DNA of 42,342 nucleotides from JAVBNO01 sp031551485 (lineage in GTDB: Bacteria; Bacillota; Clostridia; Oscillospirales; Ruminococcaceae): NCBI GenBank assembly GCA_031551485.1, contig JAVBNO010000020.1:1-42342 (forward strand). The letters run 5' to 3'. Position numbers and translations under genes: made by a program. The notes under the pieces were generated by a model that was not told the DNA's origin, searched no databases, and was given only the letters and a program-made list of their open reading frames with translations. This document shows positions 1 through 6,641 of this stretch, in pieces; the stretch's first letter is position 1; each line of letters starts with the position of its first letter.

Positions 1-210
1 GTACTCAACACCAGAAACAAATACTACAGTGTAGTATGTTTCATCGGGCGAACCGCGGAGACCGCCCCCAGCTGCCGCTACCGGAGCATCGGTGGTAGGG
101 GTGTCACCTGCCGCCGGCGCAGGGGTTGTGCCGCCTGCGCAAGATGCAAACAGCATGCCGACCATCGCAACAACCAGCATGAGAGACAGAATTTTTGCGA
201 GTTTTTTCAT
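1..210 (-). CDS. Sugar ABC transporter substrate-binding lipoprotein, N-terminal part (runs off left edge)
   Basis: Only the first 70 codons lie in the window. The protein opens with a lipoprotein signal: MKKLAKIL, a hydrophobic stretch to about residue 21, then FASC with Cys24 as the likely lipidated residue. A low-complexity Ala/Pro/Gly/Thr linker follows, then ETYYTVVFVSGVEY, which resembles the first beta strand of RbsB-type periplasmic binding proteins. It would sit on the outer face of the membrane and pass a sugar to an ABC permease encoded further left. The AGGAGG site lies 8 bases before the ATG. A good promoter at 365-393 drives it with a leader of about 150 nt. The aldolase and SorC regulator nearby support a sugar or sugar-acid ligand, but the ligand cannot be read from this fragment. 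Confidence 0.75.
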   Translation of the reverse strand, partial: MKKLAKILSLMLVVAMVGMLFASCAGGTTPAPAAGDTPTTDAPVAAAGGGLRGSPDETYYTVVFVSGVEY

Positions 211-364
211 GCCCTTTCCTCCTAAAGAATTTAAATATTTTTAACGGGGTTTATTCCCACGTTAAGACTGGACGGAAGCGCCATGTCCCCTACAAGGGTG
301 TAAAAACCATTCATCCAAGAAAATCGAAGAACCGAGTGAGAATTTTGATCACTTACTGTAATAA

Positions 365-393
365 ATGATAATACGGTATGTTTATAATGTCAA
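365..393 (-). promoter_or_regulatory. Sigma-A promoter for the substrate-binding lipoprotein gene
   Basis: On the minus strand TTGACA (393-388) is followed by 17 bases and TATCAT (370-365). The leader to the ATG at 210 is about 150 nt and shows no riboswitch that I recognise. The rest of 211-459 holds only this leader and the tail of the aldolase gene. Confidence 0.65.
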
Positions 394-459
394 ATAGATT
401 TATCTGTGTGAATAAAAAAATGTTAAATTGCACAAACGTGACAAATGTTTTCATACATG

Positions 460-1137
460 TTATGTTATCCGGCGTGTAATTTCGCGGGGAGTTTGGGGTG
501 TATCCTGCCCATAGTATTTAAAGACCTCGACCGCTTGCGCGATTTGGGCATCACTCATCATACGGGGGGTGCCCATTGAGGAGGCGGCAATATAGCATTT
601 GGCGGCTTCCTCCATGTAGATGCAGGCATAGAGGGCCTGGCGCAAGGAATTGCCGACCGCAATGACGCCGTGATGACGCAGGATGACAGCCAAGGTATCT
701 CCTAGATTTGCCACTGTATCAATACCCATCTCGACGCTGGCTGCGGAGCTGAAGGGCGTTACCTTTACGTTGCCGCATGTAGCGTTGGCCAGTGTGGTTA
801 AGTTAACCTTGAACTCATCCTGTACCAGGCCGATGGCGGTGGCATAGGGCTGGTGGGTGTGAATGACGGCGTTGAGGTCGGGACGATGCTCGAGGATGTA
901 GAGGAGCGCGTCAGTATCGACGGAGGGCTTGCGGGCGCCTTCGACAATCTCCCCCTTGAGCGTGATGACCAGTACATCATCGGGTACCATATCTTCGTAG
1001 ATCATGCCGGAGGGAGTGATGAGGATTTCCCCGCTTTCCATCCGCCAGCTTACATTGCCGCCGGACAAGGCGATCAGACCATAGCGGTCCAGCTTGATGC
1101 CGGCTTTGATCACTTGCGCTTTTTGAGACTCAAACAT
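460..1137 (-). CDS. Class II aldolase / sugar-phosphate epimerase family protein (FucA/AraD fold)
   Basis: A 225-residue cytosolic enzyme of the zinc-dependent class II aldolase/epimerase family, which cleaves or epimerises sugar phosphates through an enediolate. Family marks: SGGNVS at 25-30 (phosphate loop), PSVDT at 71-75, HTHQPYA with His93 and His95 as zinc ligands, and RHHGVIAVG with His156 (or 155) as the third. Asp74 stands where L-fuculose-phosphate aldolase has its catalytic Glu and ribulose-phosphate 4-epimerase has Asp, so this one residue leans towards the epimerase side; overall length fits either. The start has AGGAGG about 10 bases upstream. It lies between the transporter lipoprotein and a divergent SorC regulator, so it is probably a step in catabolism of the imported sugar. 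Exact substrate unknown. Confidence 0.85.
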   Translation of the reverse strand: MFESQKAQVIKAGIKLDRYGLIALSGGNVSWRMESGEILITPSGMIYEDMVPDDVLVITLKGEIVEGARKPSVDTDALLYILEHRPDLNAVIHTHQPYATAIGLVQDEFKVNLTTLANATCGNVKVTPFSSAASVEMGIDTVANLGDTLAVILRHHGVIAVGNSLRQALYACIYMEEAAKCYIAASSMGTPRMMSDAQIAQAVEVFKYYGQDTPQTPREITRRIT

Positions 1138-1183
1138 GCTGGTTGTTCCCTCCTAAATCGATATTTTTATCTATGTTATTCTC

Positions 1184-1212
1184 ATTTTATCATCTCGCTT
1201 TGTGCCAAACAA
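1184..1212 (-). promoter_or_regulatory. Candidate promoter for the class II aldolase gene
   Basis: Minus strand TTGTTT (1212-1207), 17 bases, TAAAAT (1189-1184), about 45 bp before the ATG at 1137. The -35 is weak, which would fit a gene needing an activator such as the divergent SorC protein. That link is inference. Confidence 0.4.
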
Positions 1213-1283
1213 TTGCTAACACAACCAAAAACATTTGTGATAATTATGAAACCATCCAAATTCGTTGATAGTTTTTGTGGACA

Positions 1284-1312
1284 TTTACTTTCGGTTTGAA
1301 TTGCGTTATAAT
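1284..1312 (+). promoter_or_regulatory. Sigma-A promoter for the SorC-family regulator
   Basis: TTTACT (1284-1289), 17-base spacer, perfect TATAAT (1307-1312). Transcription would start near 1319, giving a leader of about 150 nt. Confidence 0.6.
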
Positions 1313-1419
1313 TTAGTAAATGTGATCTTTGGCCTTTGGAAAGATTGTGGTCTTGTTTTTCAAAGACCTTGGGTGAAACAAATATTGCCGGACCCATTGA
1401 CGATAGCTATGGAACAACT

Positions 1420-1449
1420 GGTCACATATCATGATTATGATATGTGACC
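1420..1449. promoter_or_regulatory. Perfect 13-bp inverted repeat, probable SorC operator or mRNA hairpin
   Basis: GGTCACATATCAT (1420-1432), spacer GATT, then its exact complement (1437-1449). It ends 5 bases before the AGGAG of the regulator gene. As DNA it is a textbook dyad for a helix-turn-helix regulator, so autoregulation by a transcription roadblock is plausible. As RNA it would be a 13-bp hairpin with a tetraloop next to the ribosome binding site. I saw no second copy in the window. Confidence 0.7.
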
Positions 1450-1468
1450 TTGGAAGGAGATGCCCAGC

Positions 1469-2494
1469 TTGCTTGATGAAAGATATGACTTAGAGACAAT
1501 GGTACAGGTTGCGAAAATGTATTATCCACAAAATATGAATCAGCAGGAAATTGCCAAGGAGTTGGGCCTTTCCCGTTCAACAGTTTCGATGATGTTGACC
1601 AAAGCAAGAGAATGCGGCATTGTAGAGATATCCATTTGCGATGTTACAGACAATGATGTCGAGCAGGCAGAGCGCTTGCAAAAGATGTTTGGCCTTGCCG
1701 CTTGTATTGTTGTGCCAACATCGGCGGGCGATTCCAAGCTGGTGAGTAAAATTGTGGCATCTCGGGCGGCTGAATACGCAGAGCAACATCTGGCCAGCCA
1801 TTCGACATTGGGAATTGCATGGGGTAGTTCGTGCTATGATTTTATGCAGTATTTTCCGAAAAACAGTCATTTGATTGACGTCAATGTTGTGCCTCTGATT
1901 GGCGGATCGAAGCGAGTGGGAAGCGAATACCAGCTAAATGAAATGGTGCGCGCTTTTGCCGAAAAACTGCGGGGCATTCCCACCTTTATGTATGTGCCGG
2001 GGTTGGCTGACTCGGTGGCTGATAAAGCACTTTATCTGAAAAGTATGTATATGAAAGAGATTTATCATAAGTGGAAGAATCTTGACGCGGCCATCATCAG
2101 CGTAGGCGCTCCGCCTGATTTCTACATAGGCAACAATGTTATTGATCCGTTTGAAATGTTGTATCTCTATGAGCAAAACCCCGCCCGTACCGTGGGCGAC
2201 ATTATTGCCAGGCGGATTTGCTATTCTGGCCAGTTTTTGCACGAGGACTACGATGCCCGCATCATCGGCATTGAAGAAGATGATTTACGGCAAATTAAAC
2301 ATGTGATCTGCCTAGCGTCGGGCAAACATAAGGTATTGTCGATTATCGGAGCGTTGCGGACCCACATCATTGATGTGCTAGTGACGGATTCCAATACGGC
2401 CAGCTTGATCTTTCAAATTTTAGAGCATAAAGGTCATTCAGCCGGTTTGGCCGGCAAAAATATGAGCGACACATTAACCTATCGGCCTTTATAA
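1469..2494 (+). CDS. SorC/DeoR-type sugar-binding transcriptional regulator
   Basis: A 341-residue regulator (344 from the upstream ATG at 1460). The N-terminal helix-turn-helix includes QQEIAKELGLSRSTVSMMLT; the rest is the sugar-phosphate sensing domain of the SorC family, with motifs such as GIAWGSS, PLIGGS and the C-terminal VTDSNTA. I chose the in-frame TTG at 1469 because AGGAG at 1455-1459 is 9 bases before it but directly abuts the ATG at 1460. Such proteins control sugar operons and respond to a phosphorylated intermediate. The inverted repeat at 1420-1449 is its most likely binding site. Divergent from the aldolase and transporter genes, and followed by the VOC and dehydrogenase genes, it probably controls this cluster. 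Confidence 0.87.
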   Translation: MLDERYDLETMVQVAKMYYPQNMNQQEIAKELGLSRSTVSMMLTKARECGIVEISICDVTDNDVEQAERLQKMFGLAACIVVPTSAGDSKLVSKIVASRAAEYAEQHLASHSTLGIAWGSSCYDFMQYFPKNSHLIDVNVVPLIGGSKRVGSEYQLNEMVRAFAEKLRGIPTFMYVPGLADSVADKALYLKSMYMKEIYHKWKNLDAAIISVGAPPDFYIGNNVIDPFEMLYLYEQNPARTVGDIIARRICYSGQFLHEDYDARIIGIEEDDLRQIKHVICLASGKHKVLSIIGALRTHIIDVLVTDSNTASLIFQILEHKGHSAGLAGKNMSDTLTYRPL

Positions 2495-2517
2495 TAGAAT
2501 CGCATTTAACATGGAAG

Positions 2518-2543
2518 AGCGCGTCCCCAAATAGGGACGCGCT
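2518..2543 (+). terminator. Hairpin after the SorC regulator gene
   Basis: AGCGCGTCCC (2518-2527) pairs perfectly with GGGACGCGCT (2534-2543) across a 6-base loop. There is no U-run after it, so it may be a weak terminator or a 3-prime stabilising hairpin. Confidence 0.5.
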
Positions 2544-2723
2544 TAGGCATATTTACGGCTGTTTTGTTATATGGTATAGGGAAAGCTTGTCAACTGTGGG
2601 CAGTCCCATGTTTCGGGTGCTGGCAGGCACAAGACATTTCAAATCTCCATTTGATTGAAACTTCAATATCGTCAATTGTTTATATATAACAAAATTGACA
2701 TATGTTTTGTGGGATAACGATGA

Positions 2724-2752
2724 TTGAACATTGAATTTGATGGGAGTATACT
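2724..2752 (+). promoter_or_regulatory. Sigma-A promoter of the VOC protein / dehydrogenase operon
   Basis: TTGAAC (2724-2729), 17 bases, TATACT (2747-2752). Transcription should start near 2759, so a start codon upstream of that can be excluded and the ATG at 2805 is the one used. Confidence 0.65.
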
Positions 2753-2763
2753 AATTTTTGTAA

Positions 2764-2773
2764 GTGTTAACAC
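2764..2773. promoter_or_regulatory. Palindrome GTGTTAACAC near the transcription start, candidate operator
   Basis: A perfect 10-bp palindrome about 5 bases after the predicted start of transcription, a usual place for a repressor site. It does not resemble the repeat in front of the SorC gene, so a different regulator may bind it. Confidence 0.35.
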
Positions 2774-2804
2774 CATTTTATTCATTTTAAGGAGGTATTT
2801 GTCA

Positions 2805-3146
2805 ATGTTAAAGACGGCGAATTACAGGTTTTCTCACATTGGTGTGCCGATCGCCACCGAAAACGTACAGCCGAACGAGACTTATTATGAGGAACTGAAG
2901 CTGTATTGCACTGACCCTGATATGACAGAGTATCACATTGAATACCTTCGCCCCGCCCCGGGCTGTACCTTCTTCCCTATTCTGTTGGACCGACCTCATG
3001 TATCAATGTCGGTGGACAATCTGGAAGAAGCGATGAAGGACGAAAAAGTGGTTGTTGAACCGTTTGATCCCTTCCCTGGCCGCACCATTTGCTTTATCGA
3101 TGTCAATGGACTTATTATTGAGCTGAGTTACGATCACCCATGCTAA
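2805..3146 (+). CDS. Small VOC/glyoxalase-fold protein, function unknown
   Basis: A 113-residue protein. The ATG at 2805 has AAGGAGG 9 bases upstream and lies downstream of the promoter. FSHIGVPI near the N-terminus, HVSMSVDNLEEA in the middle and CFIDVNGLIIELSYD at the C-terminus match the beta-alpha-beta-beta-beta pattern of the vicinal oxygen chelate superfamily, where these segments carry metal ligands (His and Glu). In this superfamily such proteins can be isomerases, lyases or simple binding proteins. It is followed after 42 bp by the zinc dehydrogenase and surely shares its transcript. A role as epimerase or lactone/keto-sugar isomerase in the same pathway is a guess. Confidence 0.65.
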   Translation: MLKTANYRFSHIGVPIATENVQPNETYYEELKLYCTDPDMTEYHIEYLRPAPGCTFFPILLDRPHVSMSVDNLEEAMKDEKVVVEPFDPFPGRTICFIDVNGLIIELSYDHPC

Positions 3147-3188
3147 TGGTTTTGGGTGGAATGTGAATGAGAGACAGGAGGAAATGAG

Positions 3189-4214
3189 ATGGCAGAAAAA
3201 ATGCGCGCCGCGTTAATGCAAGCCGTCCGGCAAATGAGCATGGGCGAAAAGGACAAACCCGCATGCGGCGATAACGAAGTATTGGTCAATGTAAAGCATG
3301 TTGGTATTTGTGGCGCCGATCAGGAATTTTTTAAAGATGGGTACATAGGCGGCTGGGTGCTTAGTTTCCCCCATGTATTGGGGCATGAGCCGGCCGGCAT
3401 TGTTGCTGAAGTGGGTAAAAATGTAAAGGGTTTGAAAGTGGGCGATAAAGTGGCAGTTGAGCCGGGTAAGCCTTGTTTTACTTGCCCTACCTGCCGCAAG
3501 GGGCTTTATAATTTGTGCCCAGATGTGCAGTTTATGTCTGTGCCCGGCGTGCCCGGTGCCTTTTGTGATTATGTAGCCTGGCCGCAAGAGTTAGTTTACA
3601 AACTGCCGGACAATGTGAGCACGGCGGACGGATGCCTTGCGGAGCCGTTGGCCGTTGCCATTCACTCAGTGGAACAATCCGGCATCAAGCTGGGACAAAG
3701 CGCTGCCATTTTGGGCAGCGGATGCATTGGGCTTTGTGTTGCCATGGTACTGTTGGCCCAGGGCATCACCGAAGTGTATATGACCGACCATCACCCCATT
3801 CGAATGGCGAAAGCCAAAGAAATTGGTGTTAAGGCTGTCTTTAATGATCATGAAGAAGACATTGTGAAAGCCATTGGCAGCGTCGATGTCATTTATGAAT
3901 GCACTGGTTCGGAAAAAGCCATTACCCAGGCCATTCAGCTGATGAACAAAGGCGGGATGCTGACGCTGATTGGGCTGTTTGGTACGCCCGCACAGCCGGT
4001 GGATCTGAACTTGCTGATTATGAAAGAAGGGGCGATTACGACAAACTTCCGGTATCGTCACAACTACCCCGCAGCCATTGAGGGTATTGCCTCGGGCAAA
4101 ATGCCGGTTGCCAAGATTGTGTCCCATCGGTTCCCGCTGGATCAACTGGGCGAGGCGTTGGCACTGAATATCGACCAGAAAAAAGAGGTAACTAAAATCG
4201 TTATTGAAATTTAG
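3189..4214 (+). CDS. Zinc-dependent medium-chain alcohol/polyol dehydrogenase
   Basis: A 341-residue NAD(P)-dependent dehydrogenase of the sorbitol / threonine / galactitol-phosphate dehydrogenase group. Catalytic zinc ligands are Cys41 (VGICGAD), His66 and Glu67 (GHEPAG). The structural zinc loop has Cys96, Cys99, Cys102 and Cys110. The Rossmann motif GSGCIG follows near residue 175. The start is preceded by AGGAGG. It would oxidise a secondary hydroxyl of a sugar, polyol or sugar acid in the cytosol. Its place behind the VOC gene and near a class II aldolase and sugar transporter suggests a step that makes a keto-sugar for phosphorylation and cleavage. Which substrate cannot be told from sequence. 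Confidence 0.88.
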   Translation: MAEKMRAALMQAVRQMSMGEKDKPACGDNEVLVNVKHVGICGADQEFFKDGYIGGWVLSFPHVLGHEPAGIVAEVGKNVKGLKVGDKVAVEPGKPCFTCPTCRKGLYNLCPDVQFMSVPGVPGAFCDYVAWPQELVYKLPDNVSTADGCLAEPLAVAIHSVEQSGIKLGQSAAILGSGCIGLCVAMVLLAQGITEVYMTDHHPIRMAKAKEIGVKAVFNDHEEDIVKAIGSVDVIYECTGSEKAITQAIQLMNKGGMLTLIGLFGTPAQPVDLNLLIMKEGAITTNFRYRHNYPAAIEGIASGKMPVAKIVSHRFPLDQLGEALALNIDQKKEVTKIVIEI

Positions 4215-4234
4215 CGACCATAATAATATGCAAG

Positions 4235-4272
4235 AAAAAGGCTCTGGCAGATTTGTTTGCCTGGGCCTTTTT
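4235..4272. terminator. Rho-independent terminator, probably bidirectional
   Basis: AAAAAGGC... (4235-4249) pairs with ...GCCTTTTT (4258-4272) in a 15-bp stem with one wobble and one mismatch, A-run before and T-run after. It ends the dehydrogenase transcript from the left and the LysM gene transcript from the right. Confidence 0.8.
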
Positions 4273-4319
4273 CGTTAGCAGAAAGTCATAAAAGGTATGT
4301 ATTCGTCAGGGCTGAATTT

Positions 4320-5063
4320 TTACACGGCAAAGGATTGAGGGAATTGTTGTATTAAACCAGCCGAGAATGTATCGGCCATCATCATAGATTCTGCTTCTAC
4401 TTCTCCAAAGGCCTCAATATCTGCCGGATAGTTTCCCGCTACACGGGCACCGATTTCTTTTTTAATTAGATCCATGTAACTGCGAATCATGCCATAAATT
4501 TCAGCTCGGTCATAATAGGGATTGATACTACAAAAAATATTGACCATTCTTTCGGCATTGAGCATCCATTGGCGATCGAGCTCGATGGATTTTTCCATTT
4601 GATGATCTCGAATGGCATTCATGAGTTCACAGGCGATCTGCAGATGTTCTGCAAGCAGACCAGCAATCATATTTGCAATTTCATGGTTATAAAAAGCTTC
4701 GAAGATATTGGCGATGTCGCGGGGATTTTGCATCAGTCTTGCGGTGGTTGCAGTTTGATCCTGGAGATGCGCGACAATGCTGATTAACTCCATACGCATC
4801 CAATAAACATGTTGTGACCACCGAAGTCGCATCCGGTTGCTGAGGGCCATTTGCTTGTTAGGGTCGAGCCGCGGCGCTGGAGTTGGCGGTGCGTTTTGGG
4901 GGACGGAAGGGATTGCAATGGTGGCGCCGATTTGCAAATTGTAGGGATCGATGCAGGGGTTGAGAGCCAAAATCTCGGGAACGGTGGTATGATAATGCTG
5001 CGAAAGCAGATAAAGGTTATCCCCTTTTTCGATTTGATGAGGTGTAATTTGAGAAGAGTTCAT
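4320..5063 (-). CDS. LysM-domain protein with C-terminal helical domain (copy A)
   Basis: A 247-residue protein with no signal peptide or membrane segment. An N-terminal LysM motif (about 8-52, with GDNLYLLSQHY and NLQIGATIAIP) should bind peptidoglycan or related glycans. A Pro-rich linker (about 54-68) leads to an all-helical domain of about 170 residues with WSQHVYW, QNPRDIANIF, EHLQIA, SINPYYD, NYPADIEAF and MMADTFSAGLIQQFP. I recall free-standing versions of this domain in Bacillus and Paenibacillus relatives that sometimes carry the label acetylglutamate kinase; nothing here supports kinase activity. A spore-coat or envelope role is a reasonable guess: LysM proteins without export signals occur on spores. 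Start: AAGGAG 7 bases before ATG. It is a close paralogue of the gene at 5243-6001. Confidence 0.7.
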   Translation of the reverse strand: MNSSQITPHQIEKGDNLYLLSQHYHTTVPEILALNPCIDPYNLQIGATIAIPSVPQNAPPTPAPRLDPNKQMALSNRMRLRWSQHVYWMRMELISIVAHLQDQTATTARLMQNPRDIANIFEAFYNHEIANMIAGLLAEHLQIACELMNAIRDHQMEKSIELDRQWMLNAERMVNIFCSINPYYDRAEIYGMIRSYMDLIKKEIGARVAGNYPADIEAFGEVEAESMMMADTFSAGLIQQFPQSFAV

Positions 5064-5092
5064 AATGGCGCTCCTTTCCTATTCTCATCACC

Positions 5093-5098
5093 ATCATA
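5093..5098 (-). promoter_or_regulatory. Conserved -10-like element before LysM copy A
   Basis: GCATATGATG on the minus strand (TATGAT 5098-5093) is shared with the gene at 5243-6001 at the same distance from the start codon, followed by a conserved GATGAGAATA/AATGAGAATA. A -35 box is not clear here. Confidence 0.35.
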
Positions 5099-5132
5099 TG
5101 CGGGTCATGGCAGAGCGGCCATTCATATATCA

Positions 5133-5175
5133 AAAAGGCGTCTTCTGTCCGATGTTCGGACAGAAGACGCCTTTT
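5133..5175 (-). terminator. Strong Rho-independent terminator between the two LysM genes
   Basis: A perfect 20-bp stem (5133-5152 with 5156-5175) with a 3-base loop and a T-run on the minus strand. It should end transcripts of the upstream paralogue, so copy A needs its own promoter. Being perfect, it may also stop rightward transcription. Confidence 0.85.
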
Positions 5176-5242
5176 AAATGCGCATATGTGGTGTGCTTGC
5201 GTATTGGCGAAAGATGTATTGACATGGTGGATTTTGGAACCT

Positions 5243-6001
5243 TTAGACAAAGTATTGAGGAAATTGTTGCATCAGACCGGAAGAAAACACATCGGCCATC
5301 AGCATAGCTTCCGCCTCTACATGGTTAAAGGCTTCTATGTCGGCAGGATAGTTTGCGGCCAGTCGGGCGGAGATTTCCTGCCTTGTGAAGTTTAGGTGAC
5401 TGCGCAGCATACCCAGCATTTCGTCCTTATCATAATAGGGATTGATGCTGCTGAAAGCATTGGCCATTTTGTTTGCATTCATTGTCCATTGACGATCGAG
5501 CTCATTCGCTTTTTCGACCTGGTTACTCTGGATTGCAAGGATAAGCTGGGCGCCAATTTGTAGGTGCTCGGTGAGTAAATCGGCGATAATATCGGCAATT
5601 TGCCTGTTATAAAAGACCTCGAAGATATCGGCAATGTCGCGGGGGTTTTGCATGAGTTGGGCTGTGACTGCCGGTTGGTCTTTCAAGTGGTCGGCTATGC
5701 TGATGAGGAGCATGCGAGTCCAATAGATATGCTGGGACCAGCGGAGCCGCATCCGGCTCACAAGGGCCATTTGCTTGTTGGGGTTGGGCCGGGGCGTTGC
5801 AGGAGCTGGCGACGCGTTTGCCGGGATGGCAATGCCGGGACCAGAAGGAATGGCAATGGTAGAGCCAACCTGTAAATTGTATGGGTTGAGGCCGGGATTA
5901 AACGTCAGAATTTCAGGAACAGTTGTTTGGTAATACCGGGCTAGTTGATAGAGGGTATCCCCCGTTTGGATCTGATGGGGTATGATATGAGAACAGTTCA
6001 T
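5243..6001 (-). CDS. LysM-domain protein with C-terminal helical domain (copy B)
   Basis: A 252-residue paralogue of the protein at 4320-5063, with the same layout: LysM motif (about 8-52, GDTLYQLARYYQTTV and NLQVGSTIAIPS), a slightly longer Ala/Pro linker, then the helical domain with WSQHIYWTRMLLISI, QNPRDIADIFEVFY, EHLQIG, SINPYYDKDEM, NYPADIEAF and MADVFSSGLMQQFP. The helical domains are well over half identical by eye, so this is a tandem duplication. Both keep the Trp-x2-His and the Glu/Asp-rich C-terminal helix, which could bind metal. No signal peptide. A promoter at 6030-6058 precedes it and AAGGAG lies before the ATG. Role unknown; spore surface or cell-wall association is inferred only from the LysM domain. 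Confidence 0.7.
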   Translation of the reverse strand: MNCSHIIPHQIQTGDTLYQLARYYQTTVPEILTFNPGLNPYNLQVGSTIAIPSGPGIAIPANASPAPATPRPNPNKQMALVSRMRLRWSQHIYWTRMLLISIADHLKDQPAVTAQLMQNPRDIADIFEVFYNRQIADIIADLLTEHLQIGAQLILAIQSNQVEKANELDRQWTMNANKMANAFSSINPYYDKDEMLGMLRSHLNFTRQEISARLAANYPADIEAFNHVEAEAMLMADVFSSGLMQQFPQYFV

Positions 6002-6029
6002 GGTGGCACTCCTTTCATATTCTCATTGC

Positions 6030-6058
6030 ATCATATGCAAGCTATGAAAAAGAGGCAA
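6030..6058 (-). promoter_or_regulatory. Promoter for LysM copy B
   Basis: Minus strand TTGCCT (6058-6053), 17 bases, TATGAT (6035-6030). The -10 lies within TTGCAT-ATG-ATGCAA, a 6-bp inverted repeat that might be an operator. The CATATGAT core also loosely resembles sporulation -10 boxes, so the sigma factor is uncertain. Confidence 0.45.
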
Positions 6059-6071
6059 TTGGGATCGAAAA

Positions 6072-6113
6072 AAAGGCATCTGCCGGCGATATACAAAGCC
6101 GGTAGATGCCTTT
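6072..6113 (-). terminator. Terminator of the tRNA operon
   Basis: A 16-bp stem with one wobble (6072-6087 with 6098-6113), followed on the minus strand by a run of T. It lies about 47 bp after the last tRNA gene. Confidence 0.85.
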
Positions 6114-6159
6114 GCAACTTATAAAAAGACCGCCGGCTTGTGCCGGCGGATGGGCGCTG

Positions 6160-6235
6160 TGGTGGCTCCGGTCGGAATCGAACCAACGACACGTGGATTT
6201 TCAGTCCACTGCTCTACCAACTGAGCTACAGAGCC
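6160..6235 (-). tRNA. tRNA-Phe (anticodon GAA)
   Basis: A 76-nt cloverleaf with encoded CCA. Acceptor GGCTCTG pairs with CGGAGCC with one wobble; anticodon loop CTGAAAA between GTGGA and TCCAC; T-loop GTTCGATTC. Third and last gene of a three-tRNA operon. Confidence 0.97.
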
Positions 6236-6264
6236 TAATGTGGCCAAAACTGGCCAGAAAAAAA

Positions 6265-6341
6265 TGGCGACCCGGAAGGGGCTCGAACCCTCGACCTCTA
6301 GCGTGACAGGCTAGCGTTCTAACCAACTGAACTACCGGGCC
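6265..6341 (-). tRNA. tRNA-Asp (anticodon GTC)
   Basis: A 77-nt cloverleaf with encoded CCA and discriminator G73. Acceptor GGCCCGG pairs with CCGGGTC; anticodon loop CTGTCAC; T-loop GTTCGAGCC. Middle gene of the operon. Confidence 0.97.
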
Positions 6342-6347
6342 ATTTGG

Positions 6348-6423
6348 TGGTGGGAACAACAGGGCTCGAACCTGTGACCCTCTGCTTGTAAGGCAGATGC
6401 TCTCCCAGCTGAGCTATGCTCCC
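6348..6423 (-). tRNA. tRNA-Val (anticodon TAC)
   Basis: A 76-nt cloverleaf with encoded CCA. Acceptor GGGAGCA pairs with TGTTCCC (one wobble); anticodon loop CTTACAA between TCTGC and GCAGA; T-loop GTTCGAGCC. First gene of the operon, 6 bp before tRNA-Asp. Confidence 0.97.
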
Positions 6424-6463
6424 TTAGCGATTTGTGCTGGGGTTTTCACCAGCGACGAAAGTT

Positions 6464-6493
6464 ATTATACTATATCCGACACGGCACTGTCAA
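6464..6493 (-). promoter_or_regulatory. Strong promoter of the tRNA operon
   Basis: Minus strand consensus TTGACA (6493-6488), 18-base spacer, consensus TATAAT (6469-6464). Both hexamers are perfect, as expected for stable RNA. Confidence 0.85.
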
Positions 6494-6582
6494 CCGGTTT
6501 TCGAGAAAAATATGTCGGGTTTAGGACATCATTTTTATTTATGTATAAACGGTTATTTTTGCGAAAAGAATAAACGTAGGCA

Positions 6583-6610
6583 ATATTGATTTTGCAATCA
6601 AACATACAAA
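6583..6610 (+). promoter_or_regulatory. Candidate sigma-E (sporulation) promoter
   Basis: AATATT with core ATATT at 6583-6587, 15 bases, then CATACAAA (6603-6610), close to the sigma-E pattern of Bacillus and Clostridium (ATATT, 13-15 bases, CATACAAT). The start point near 6617 fits the gene at 6642. A 6-bp inverted repeat TTGATT/AATCAA (6587-6602) lies between the boxes. No good sigma-A promoter was seen here. Confidence 0.5.
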
Positions 6611-6641
6611 AGTTTTGTCCCGATCAGGAGGAAAAAAGCAG

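Larger units (their letters stand above)
1138..1468. other. Divergent intergenic control region (331 bp) between aldolase and SorC regulator
   Basis: No gene is seen. The stretch holds a weak aldolase promoter (1184-1212), a good promoter for the regulator (1284-1312), a leader with two small hairpins (ATCTTT 1325-1330 with AAAGAT 1340-1345; GGTCTT 1349-1354 with AAGACC 1363-1368) and the perfect inverted repeat at 1420-1449. The hairpins have no U-run behind them, so they do not look like an attenuator. Confidence 0.6.
2495..2804. other. Intergenic region (310 bp) between SorC regulator and VOC-fold gene
   Basis: No gene is seen. It holds a hairpin at 2518-2543 behind the regulator, an AT-rich stretch with GTCAATT (2671-2677) facing AATTGAC (2693-2699), the promoter at 2724-2752 and the palindrome at 2764-2773. 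Confidence 0.55.

Noticed and set aside
1325..1368. Two hairpins in the SorC leader as an attenuator or riboswitch
   Set aside because: Stems are only 6 bp, there is no U-run, and no known riboswitch core is visible.
5133..5175. Perfect 20-bp palindrome as an insertion sequence end or attachment site
   Set aside because: The 3-base loop, T-run on the minus strand and place between two co-oriented genes make it an ordinary terminator; no transposase is nearby.
4320..6001. Acetylglutamate kinase label for the LysM proteins
   Set aside because: There is no amino acid kinase glycine-rich loop or matching fold pattern; the C-terminal half is a helical domain and the N-terminal part a LysM motif.
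6160..6423. tRNA cluster as an integration site of a mobile element
   Set aside because: No integrase, no repeated tRNA 3-prime end and ordinary genes on both sides.
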